Of a DNA stretch of 12,877 bases, positions 7,802 through 12,877 are shown one piece after another. The stretch covers positions 1 through 12,877 of the forward strand of contig ONEU01000119.1 of NCBI GenBank assembly GCA_900316925.1. The letters run 5' to 3'. Numbering within the stretch: the first letter of the stretch is position 1; every line of letters starts with the position of its first letter. The translations under genes were made by a program, and so were the position numbers. Source of the stretch: an uncultured Eubacteriales bacterium. GTDB lineage: Bacteria > Bacillota > Clostridia > Oscillospirales > Acutalibacteraceae. The notes beneath the pieces are model-generated. The model had not been told where the DNA came from. It did not search any database and saw nothing but the letters and a program-made list of their open reading frames with translations.

Positions 7802-8221
7802 TCAGCTGTACGAGACGGTGATGCCGCCGTTGAGCTTGTTGTGGCGCTTGAGATAATAGGTGAAATATTCGTTGCGGTTGATCGTGACCATTTCATCCGT
7901 ATAGAGGGAGGAATCGCCGCTCTTCTGGAAACGGAATTTATGTCTGCCCTGTGTCAGCTCCAGAGAGAAGGTCTCATAGTCATTGTCCCGGAGGGTGGCT
8001 AAGAAGCTGCCGTCAACCAGTACATCGACATCATAGTTTGAGAAGAGGCGGTTATGTTCCACCGTGACATCCAGAATGACGGAATAGACCTCTTCGTGAT
8101 TGTCGTAATAGCGGTTGGAACGGTAGCCGGAGCTCAGACCTAATTCGTCACAGCCCGTGAGGAAGGTGAGCAGCAGTACCAGTACGGCCGAAAGACATAG
8201 CAGCATGGATTTTCTTTTCAT
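7802..8221 (-). CDS. Small lipoprotein of unknown function
   Basis: A 139-aa protein with a clear type II (lipoprotein) signal peptide. It has a basic start MKRK, a hydrophobic core up to about residue 20, and lipobox L21-T-G-C24. After cleavage and lipidation at Cys24 the remaining 116 residues would sit on the outer face of the membrane. The mature part has a Tyr/Asn-rich linker, then a compact beta-rich segment (DVDVLVDGSFLATL ... GRHKFRFQKSGD) that resembles PEGA-like small surface domains. That likeness is by eye only. Start ATG 8219-8221 has GAGGTG at 8227-8232 as Shine-Dalgarno with a 5-nt gap. The gene is transcribed towards the NRPS and away from the Ca2+-ATPase, shares neither operon, and has its own promoter. 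No enzymatic motif is seen, and a role with either neighbour is not shown. Confidence 0.85.
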   Translation of the reverse strand: MKRKSMLLCLSAVLVLLLTFLTGCDELGLSSGYRSNRYYDNHEEVYSVILDVTVEHNRLFSNYDVDVLVDGSFLATLRDNDYETFSLELTQGRHKFRFQKSGDSSLYTDEMVTINRNEYFTYYLKRHNKLNGGITVSYS

Positions 8222-8243
8222 CTTGACACCTCATTATCACGAT

Positions 8244-8267
8244 GAGAAACCAGACGTTCTGTTTCTC
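8244..8267 (-). promoter_or_regulatory. 5' hairpin / dyad at the lipoprotein transcription start
   Basis: GAGAAAC (8244-8250) and GTTTCTC (8261-8267) form a perfect 7-bp dyad with a 10-nt loop. It lies just inside the predicted 5' end of the lipoprotein mRNA (start near 8270) and upstream of its ribosome binding site. It could be a 5' stabilising stem or an operator overlapping the start site. Read on the plus strand it is followed by a T-rich run, but no plus-strand gene precedes it to terminate. Confidence 0.4.
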
Positions 8268-8276
8268 TTTTTCTCT

Positions 8277-8305
8277 ATCATAATACAAATTTCCCGAAAA
8301 TGCAA
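8277..8305 (-). promoter_or_regulatory. Putative promoter of the lipoprotein gene
   Basis: On the minus strand the -10 box TATGAT (complement of 8277-8282) matches consensus at 5 of 6. The -35 box TTGCAT (complement of 8300-8305) matches only the TTG part. The spacer is 17 bp. The -35 is weak, so this is a moderate call. Confidence 0.45.
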
Positions 8306-8391
8306 TCTATTTTCTGACAAGAACCGGAAATCAGCCGACGGACGGTTTCCCGGGTGGAACTGCGGATTGCTTCACAAAATGAGGAGCAGCC

Positions 8392-8475
8392 ATGAACACT
8401 ATCACCGGTTTTCATGTGCCGAAAAGTCGGAGATTGACCACTATTTGTGGAAAAGGAATTGAACGAATCTGTTGA
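8392..8475 (+). CDS. Possible 27-aa small ORF ahead of the Ca2+-ATPase
   Basis: ATG at 8392 is preceded by GAGGAG (8381-8386) with a 5-nt gap, a better ribosome binding site than that of the ATPase gene. The frame encodes 27 residues beginning MNTITGFHVPK and rich in Arg, Lys and Thr with two Cys. The TGA (8473-8475) lies inside the -35 box of the ATPase promoter. No promoter of its own is obvious. It could be a leader peptide, a small basic protein or chance. The sequence is not recognised. Confidence 0.25.
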   Translation: MNTITGFHVPKSRRLTTICGKGIERIC

Positions 8476-8500
8476 TTTTAGCAGACAAAAGTATTACAAT
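8472..8500 (+). promoter_or_regulatory. Promoter of the Ca2+-ATPase gene
   Basis: The -35 box TTGATT (8472-8477) and -10 box TACAAT (8495-8500) are separated by exactly 17 bp, giving a start near 8507 and a leader of about 45 nt. The ATPase ribosome binding site GAGG (8541-8544) lies 7 nt before ATG 8552. Confidence 0.65.
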
Positions 8501-8551
8501 AATTGGTAGAGAACGGCACTATCCCAAATCTGAAAAAAGCGAGGTTGGAGT

Positions 8552-11176
8552 ATGAAAGCCTACAAGGGACTGTCTCAGAAGGAAGCCGAAGAGCTTCTGG
8601 CCAAAAACGGCAAAAACAAACTGCGGGAGGAAAAGCCAAAAAGCATTATCCAGATGTTTTTAGAGCAGCTTCTCAACTTTACCAATGCCATTCTGGCAGC
8701 GGCCATCACCATTTCCATCATTCTCAATGATTATTGGGAAGCCGTGATTATGATGGTGATTGTGGTCGCCAACGCAATTATCGGCGTGGTACAGGAGGGC
8801 AAGGCGCAGAAAGCGCTGGATGCCCTGAAAAAAATGTCGGTGCTGAAAGCGACCGTCATCCGTGACGGTGAGACGAAGGAAATCTCATCGGAAGATCTGG
8901 TAGTGGGTGATCTTGTTGTGCTGGAAGCCGGCAAGCAGGTGCCTGCCGACCTGAAGCTGCTGGAGACCGCCAGACTGATGCTGGACGAAAAAGCGCTTAC
9001 CGGAGAGTCTGTACCCGTGGAGAAGGACAGCAGCTTTGTGCCGGATGAGAAAACGGGTATCGGCGACAGACTGGATCTTGCCTATATGTCCACAGTCGTG
9101 ACCTATGGACGAGGCGTGGGCGAGGTATGCCGTGTCGGAATGGATACCGAGATCGGTAAGATTGCCGACATGGTGGCGAAGGAGAAGGATAAGCCTTCAC
9201 CGCTGCAGAAGGGTATGGACGGTCTGAGCAAGGTGCTGGGCATCGGCGTTATTGTGATCTGCGTAGTAGTCTTCCTGATCGGTCTGCTGCAGGGACGCCC
9301 CGTCCTGGAACTGCTGATGACGGCGGTTTCGCTGGCAGTTGCCGCCATTCCCGAGGGTATCCCCACCATTGTGACCATTGTGCTGGCACTTGGAATGCAG
9401 CGGATGGCCAAAATCAACGCCATTGTCAAGAATATGCCTGCTGTAGAGACACTGGGCGCCGTGAGCTATGTCTGTTCGGATAAGACCGGCACGCTCACAC
9501 AGAATAAGATGACGGTGGTCAAGGCCTTTGAAAACGGCAAGTACATTGAACTGGACTCCCTGGATGCGTCCGAACATGATACGCTCCTGAAGGGCTTCAT
9601 GCTGTGTAATGACGCCAGCATTGCTTCCGACGGAACAGAGGTGGGCGATCCCACCGAAACCGCCTTGGTAGCCTTTGCCAAGCGCTATGGCATTGAAAAG
9701 GGCGAGACCGAGAAGGTCATGGCAAGAGTCAACGAAAAGGCCTTTGATTCTGACCGTAAGCTGATGACAACGGTTCACAAAACCGCCGACGGCAAACTCA
9801 TTTCCTATACCAAGGGCTCTACGGATGAGCTGCTGACACGCTGTTCCCATATCCGTGTGGGCGGTGTGGTGCGTGAGATCACTCCCGGTGATATTGCCCT
9901 TATCAACAAGACCATGACGGAAATGTCAAACGATGCGCTGCGTGTGCTGTCGTTAGCCATCCGTGAAGGCAACGAGGAAGCCATCGAGCAGAACCTCACC
10001 TATATCGGAATGATCGGTATGATCGACCCGGAGCGTCCGGAGGTCGTGGAGTCCATCAAGACCTTCAAGAAGGCCGGCATCAAGACCGTGATGATTACCG
10101 GCGACCACAAGGATACCGCTCTGGCCATCGCCAGGAAGCTGGGAATTGCCGAGAAGCCGAGTGAGTGTATCATGGGACACGAGCTGGATGAGCTGACGGA
10201 TGAAGAGCTGAAGGAAAGAGTACCGGAGCTGTCGATCTTTGCCCGTGTATCTCCTGAACATAAGGTGAAGATCGTCAAAGCAATCCAGGCTAATGACAAT
10301 ATTGCCAGTATGACCGGCGACGGCGTCAATGATGCACCGTCCCTGAAAGCCGCCAACGTCGGTGTTGCCATGGGTATCACCGGTACAGACGTTGCCAAGG
10401 GTGCTGCGGATATCGTTCTCCAGGATGATAAGTTCACCACCATTGAAAAGGCTGTCAAGGAAGGACGCAACATCTATGAGAATGTCAAGAAATCCATTCT
10501 CTTTGCGCTGTCCTCCAATGTCAGCGAGGTGCTTGTTATGTTTGCGGCCATCGTAGCCGGACTGGCTGCTCCTCTCAAGGCTGTACATATCCTGTGGGTC
10601 AACCTTCTGACGGATTCACTGCCTTGTTTCGCACTGGGCGTTGACCCCAACTCCTCCTCCGATGTGATGAACAAGAAGCCCCGCAAGAACGGTGAGTCTA
10701 TCTTTGCCGGCGGCGGCTACTTCAAGGTAGGTCTTTACAGTATCGTTATCGCCCTGGTGACACTGATTGCCTTCCTGTACGCTCCTGTGAAGGAGATGAT
10801 CACCACCGGCATGGGCTTCTCCTTCGACGGACTGATTAAGTGCTTCGAGAATCCCAATGTTCTGACTCTCTCACAGACATTGGCATTCAGCACGCTGGCC
10901 ATTTCAGAGCTGTTCCATGCCGTCGGTATGAGGGATACGGAACATTCTATCTTCCGCTTCAACCATCTTGATAACAAGATCATGCTGTTGGCACTGGCAT
11001 TCGGCATCGTTGGCCAGGTGGCTGTGACCGAGATTCCTTTCCTCACGGAAGTATTCGGTACCTGTCAGCTGTCCTGGGAGATGTGGCTGCTGGTAGTTCT
11101 GCTCTCCCTGGTACCCCTTGTATTCCACGAGATCATTGTGTTCTGCAAGTTCCTGGGAAGGCACACAGCAAAGTAA
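8552..11176 (+). CDS. P2A-type (SERCA-like) Ca2+-transporting ATPase
   Basis: An 874-aa P-type ATPase, normal length for bacterial P2A pumps. It would use ATP to export Ca2+ across the cytoplasmic membrane. The A domain has TGES at 150-153. The phosphorylated residue is D310 in DKTGTLT. The N domain has FDSDRKLM and KGSTDELL, and the P-domain hinge is TGDGVNDAP 588-596. About ten membrane segments are visible: two near residues 35-90, M3-M4 around 228-285, and six in the C-terminal third. All SERCA calcium ligands have counterparts: E268 (E309, in PEGIP), N656 and E659 (N768, E771), N684, T687 and D688 (N796, T799, D800), and E786 (E908). This supports Ca2+ over heavy metals, H+ or Na+/K+, and predicts two Ca2+ sites. 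There is no N-terminal metal-binding domain and no calmodulin-like tail. The gene stands alone between its own promoter and terminator. Mn2+ as additional substrate cannot be excluded. Confidence 0.93.
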   Translation: MKAYKGLSQKEAEELLAKNGKNKLREEKPKSIIQMFLEQLLNFTNAILAAAITISIILNDYWEAVIMMVIVVANAIIGVVQEGKAQKALDALKKMSVLKATVIRDGETKEISSEDLVVGDLVVLEAGKQVPADLKLLETARLMLDEKALTGESVPVEKDSSFVPDEKTGIGDRLDLAYMSTVVTYGRGVGEVCRVGMDTEIGKIADMVAKEKDKPSPLQKGMDGLSKVLGIGVIVICVVVFLIGLLQGRPVLELLMTAVSLAVAAIPEGIPTIVTIVLALGMQRMAKINAIVKNMPAVETLGAVSYVCSDKTGTLTQNKMTVVKAFENGKYIELDSLDASEHDTLLKGFMLCNDASIASDGTEVGDPTETALVAFAKRYGIEKGETEKVMARVNEKAFDSDRKLMTTVHKTADGKLISYTKGSTDELLTRCSHIRVGGVVREITPGDIALINKTMTEMSNDALRVLSLAIREGNEEAIEQNLTYIGMIGMIDPERPEVVESIKTFKKAGIKTVMITGDHKDTALAIARKLGIAEKPSECIMGHELDELTDEELKERVPELSIFARVSPEHKVKIVKAIQANDNIASMTGDGVNDAPSLKAANVGVAMGITGTDVAKGAADIVLQDDKFTTIEKAVKEGRNIYENVKKSILFALSSNVSEVLVMFAAIVAGLAAPLKAVHILWVNLLTDSLPCFALGVDPNSSSDVMNKKPRKNGESIFAGGGYFKVGLYSIVIALVTLIAFLYAPVKEMITTGMGFSFDGLIKCFENPNVLTLSQTLAFSTLAISELFHAVGMRDTEHSIFRFNHLDNKIMLLALAFGIVGQVAVTEIPFLTEVFGTCQLSWEMWLLVVLLSLVPLVFHEIIVFCKFLGRHTAK

Positions 11177-11186
11177 CCAAAAAAAC

Positions 11187-11220
11187 AAAATCGACAGGTG
11201 ATGAGCCTGTCGATTTTTTA
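11187..11220 (+). terminator. Rho-independent terminator of the Ca2+-ATPase gene
   Basis: AAAATCGACAGG (11187-11198) pairs with CCTGTCGATTTT (11206-11217) in a 12-bp stem with a 7-nt loop, ending in a six-T run (11214-11219). It begins 10 nt after the ATPase stop. The A-run on the left side could give some function in the opposite direction as well. Confidence 0.9.
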
Positions 11221-11230
11221 TAAAAAAGGA

Positions 11231-11259
11231 TTGACATACGGGCAGAAAAGCGGTATGAT
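11231..11259 (+). promoter_or_regulatory. Consensus promoter of the GH13 gene
   Basis: The -35 box TTGACA (11231-11236) is perfect. The -10 box TATGAT (11254-11259) matches 5 of 6, and the spacer is 17 bp. The predicted start is near 11266, giving a leader of about 28 nt with AAGGAAG (11280-11286) placed 7 nt before ATG 11294. The promoter begins 11 nt after the upstream terminator, so the GH13 gene is expressed independently of the ATPase gene. No catabolite-repression site was recognised. Confidence 0.85.
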
Positions 11260-11293
11260 AAGAGTGCACTTTTTTTAGAAAGGAAGAACAAAA

Positions 11294-12607
11294 ATGAAAC
11301 ATTGGGGATATGAAGCGGTATTTTATCAGATTTACCCGCTGGGCTTTTGCGGCGCACCGTTTGAGAATGACGGGGTACAGGAGCACCGCATTCTGAAGGT
11401 TCTTGACTGGGCAGATCATATCGCAGAACTCGGCTGCAATGCCGTTTATTTCTCACCCGTATTTGAATCCGATACCCACGGCTACAATACACGGGATTAT
11501 TGCAAGATCGACTGCCGTCTGGGCACCAACGAGGACTTCAAGAAGGTCTGTGACAAGCTGCATGAAAACGGCATCAAGGTCGTGCTGGACGGCGTGTTCA
11601 ATCATGTGGGACGCGGCTTTCCGCAATTCCGTGACGTATGCGAGAGGAAATGGGAATCACCCTACAAGGATTGGTTCCACATCAACTTCGACGGCAACAG
11701 CGGATACAATGACGGTCTTTGGTATGAGGGCTGGGAAGGTCACTATGATCTTGTCAAGCTCAATCTCCGCAATCCCGCGGTTGTGGACCACCTGCTCAAC
11801 GCCGTTAAATACTGGATCGAATACTTCGGTATTGACGGTATCCGGCTGGATGTTGCCTATTGCCTGGATTTTGATTTCCTGAAGCGTCTGCGCAGCTTTA
11901 CTGACGGTCTGAAAGAGGACTTCTTCCTCATCGGCGAGCTGCTGCACGGCGATTACTCCCGTTGGGTCAACCCGGAGATGCTCCATTCCGCAACTAACTA
12001 TGAGTGCTATAAGGGCCTGTTCTCGAGCTTCAACTCTATGAATATGTTTGAGATCTGTCACTCCCTGAAGAACCGTTTCGGACCGGAGCCCTGGTGCCAG
12101 TACAGAGGCCTGCACCTGCTCTGCTTTGCCGATAACCACGACGTGACCCGTGTGGCAAGCATCCTGTCCAATCCGGCACATCTGCCGCTGATCTACACCA
12201 TGCTGTTTGGAATGCCGGGCATTCCGTGTGTGTACTACGGCAGTGAATGGGGAGCCAAGGCCGACAAGAAGGACGGCGATCCGGCTCTTCGTCCGTGCTT
12301 TGAGGCACCCGAGAGCAACTGGCTTACCGAGCATATCAGCCGTCTTGCGAAAGCACACCGGGAGAGTAAGGCACTCTGCTACGGTGATATCAAGATTCCC
12401 GTGCTCACCAACAAGCAGTGTGTGATCCAGCGTGATTTCGACGGCGAGCGTGTACTCGTAGCCATCAACGCTGACGATCAGCCGTACACCGCTCATTTTG
12501 ACGCCGGCTATGGCCTGGCCGATGATCTTGTCACCGGCAATACCCACGACTTCGGCGGCGGCAGCTACATGGAGCCGCTGTCCAGTCATATCTGGCGCTG
12601 CAAATAA
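11294..12607 (+). CDS. GH13 alpha-amylase-family glycosidase, cytoplasmic
   Basis: A 437-aa retaining alpha-glucan hydrolase of the GH13 family. The four conserved regions are present: region I DGVFNHVG (99-106), region II GIDGIRLDVA with nucleophile D186, region III FLIGELLHG with acid/base E215, and region IV FADNHD with H282 and transition-state stabiliser D283. The catalytic barrel starts almost at residue 1 (YEAVFYQIYPLGF). There is no signal peptide and no N-terminal CBM34-like domain, so it is shorter than typical neopullulanases or cyclomaltodextrinases (around 580 aa). The C-terminal beta domain is compact. It probably acts in the cytoplasm on imported maltodextrins or related oligosaccharides. 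Exact specificity (alpha-glucosidase, maltodextrin glucosidase, transglycosylase) cannot be read from the motifs. It is monocistronic, with no transporter or other sugar gene adjacent in the window. Confidence 0.9.
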   Translation: MKHWGYEAVFYQIYPLGFCGAPFENDGVQEHRILKVLDWADHIAELGCNAVYFSPVFESDTHGYNTRDYCKIDCRLGTNEDFKKVCDKLHENGIKVVLDGVFNHVGRGFPQFRDVCERKWESPYKDWFHINFDGNSGYNDGLWYEGWEGHYDLVKLNLRNPAVVDHLLNAVKYWIEYFGIDGIRLDVAYCLDFDFLKRLRSFTDGLKEDFFLIGELLHGDYSRWVNPEMLHSATNYECYKGLFSSFNSMNMFEICHSLKNRFGPEPWCQYRGLHLLCFADNHDVTRVASILSNPAHLPLIYTMLFGMPGIPCVYYGSEWGAKADKKDGDPALRPCFEAPESNWLTEHISRLAKAHRESKALCYGDIKIPVLTNKQCVIQRDFDGERVLVAINADDQPYTAHFDAGYGLADDLVTGNTHDFGGGSYMEPLSSHIWRCK

Positions 12608-12621
12608 TCTATCCAAATACC

Positions 12622-12661
12622 AACAACCGGACAGTCACAAGGATTGTCCGGTTGTTTTTTT
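12622..12661 (+). terminator. Rho-independent terminator of the GH13 gene
   Basis: AACAACCGGACA (12622-12633) pairs with TGTCCGGTTGTT (12645-12656) in a 12-bp stem with an 11-nt loop, followed by a T-run to 12661. It lies 14 nt after the GH13 stop codon. Confidence 0.9.
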
Positions 12662-12665
12662 GAAG

Positions 12666-12697
12666 AAAAACCGACAGAGAGGCGAACTCTCTGTCGG
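12666..12697 (-). terminator. Rho-independent terminator of the minus-strand Y_Y_Y gene
   Basis: CCGACAGAGAG (12671-12681) pairs perfectly with CTCTCTGTCGG (12687-12697) in an 11-bp stem with a 5-nt loop. On the minus strand the stem is followed by TTTTTC (complement of 12665-12670). It begins 11 nt after the stop of the minus-strand gene. Together with 12622-12661 it makes a back-to-back terminator pair insulating convergent genes. Confidence 0.88.
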
Positions 12698-12708
12698 ATG
12701 TGGAAATA

Positions 12709-12877
12709 CTATTTCTTGACTGTGACGGTCAGATCCTTGTTAACGATCTTGCCGGAAGCGTCCTTTGCTTTCACGCGGATATTGTAGGTAGTGGCAGCCT
12801 TGGGAACGATGGAAACAGCGGTTTTGGAGGAATAACCGGAAGCCTTTGTCCACTTGGTCTGCTTAGCCTGCTTGTAG
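12709..12877 (-). CDS. C-terminus of a probable surface protein with Y_Y_Y-like domain (partial)
   Basis: The last 55 codons of a minus-strand gene whose start lies beyond the window, ending with TAG at 12709-12711. The fragment contains YKQ, WTKASGYSS, ATTYNIRVKAKDASGK and ends DLTVTVKK. This is the pattern of the triple-tyrosine (Y_Y_Y) beta-sandwich repeats often found, usually in several copies, at the ends of secreted or cell-wall proteins of Ruminococcus and related Clostridia. Export and surface location are therefore expected, but the signal peptide and any catalytic domain are outside the window. Identification is from pattern recognition of a short segment. Its terminator is the stem-loop at 12671-12697. 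Confidence 0.7.
   Translation of the reverse strand, partial: YKQAKQTKWTKASGYSSKTAVSIVPKAATTYNIRVKAKDASGKIVNKDLTVTVKK

Larger units (their letters stand above)
8222..8551. other. Divergent intergenic region
   Basis: This 330-nt region separates the minus-strand lipoprotein from the plus-strand Ca2+-ATPase. It holds the lipoprotein promoter and 5' hairpin on its left side and the ATPase promoter and leader on its right. In the middle (8302-8370) are nested inverted repeats. GCAATC (8302-8307) pairs with GATTGC (8365-8370). Inside it CCGGAAA (8324-8330) pairs with TTTCCCGG (8346-8353) with one bulged C. Directly after this lies a short ORF with a good ribosome binding site (8392-8475). No known riboswitch signature was recognised. 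Confidence 0.5.

Noticed and set aside
8244..8276. GAGAAAC/GTTTCTC followed by a T-run as a plus-strand terminator
   Set aside because: No plus-strand transcript is expected to reach it, because the NRPS ends upstream at its own hairpin. The stem is short and AT-rich, and its place at the minus-strand transcript 5' end is a better explanation.
8157..8462. 101-codon plus-strand frame across the lipoprotein start and intergenic region
   Set aside because: It runs antisense through the lipoprotein signal-peptide coding region and its promoter, and it has no recognisable protein features. The lipoprotein frame has a clear lipobox and ribosome binding site.
8302..8551. yybP-ykoY (Mn2+) riboswitch before the P-type ATPase
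   Set aside because: This riboswitch often precedes such pumps, but I see neither its conserved loop sequences nor its paired-stem layout here. The predicted ATPase promoter also leaves only a ~45-nt leader.
1..12877. CRISPR arrays, tRNA/rRNA genes, insertion sequences, prophage or attachment sites
   Set aside because: No regularly spaced direct repeats, tRNA-like cloverleaf, transposase or integrase motifs, or terminal inverted repeats were seen.

Overview
The window looks like a chromosomal segment of a gut-type Firmicute, probably a Ruminococcus-like member of the Oscillospiraceae. Evidence for this is the moderately GC-rich coding sequence, GAGG-type ribosome binding sites, consensus sigma-A promoters with 17-bp spacers, a stand-alone NRPS-reductase of the kind known from gut Clostridia, and a C-terminal Y_Y_Y-like surface-protein domain. 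The assignment is inference from gene content, not a species call.

Layout: (1) 1-519, a gene-free leader. Its first ~340 bases hold only an 8-bp inverted repeat, and it ends in an AT-rich tract with an extended -10 promoter and a ~100-nt leader. (2) 520-7743 (+), one giant NRPS of 2,407 aa with order C-A-T-C-A-T-R. (3) 7751-7788, a strong hairpin shared by convergent genes. (4) 7802-8221 (-), a small lipoprotein. (5) 8222-8551, a divergent intergenic region with promoters on both strands, a possible 27-codon ORF and nested inverted repeats. (6) 8552-11176 (+), a P2A (SERCA-like) Ca2+-ATPase with its own terminator. (7) 11294-12607 (+), an intracellular GH13 alpha-glucan hydrolase with its own promoter and terminator. 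(8) 12709-12877 (-), the C-terminus of a probable secreted Y_Y_Y-type protein, running off the window edge.

The genes do not form one operon: each complete gene has its own promoter and its own, or a shared, terminator. The NRPS appears to be a self-contained single-gene biosynthetic locus. It has no phosphopantetheinyl transferase, transporter or tailoring gene beside it, so carrier-domain priming must come from elsewhere in the genome.

The most interesting signal is inside the NRPS. Module 1 (C1-A1-T1) and the terminal T2-R have intact catalytic motifs. The second module's C2 and A2 domains have lost core catalytic residues: C2 reads HQIISDR in place of HHxxxDG, the A2 P-loop is rewritten, and the A2 A10 lysine is Arg. 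The reading frame is nevertheless open through ~3 kb. This suggests a synthetase in which one working adenylation domain feeds a reductive release step past a catalytically retired but retained C-A didomain. The product could be an N-acyl amino aldehyde, or a peptide aldehyde made by loading T2 from A1. This is inference from motifs only.
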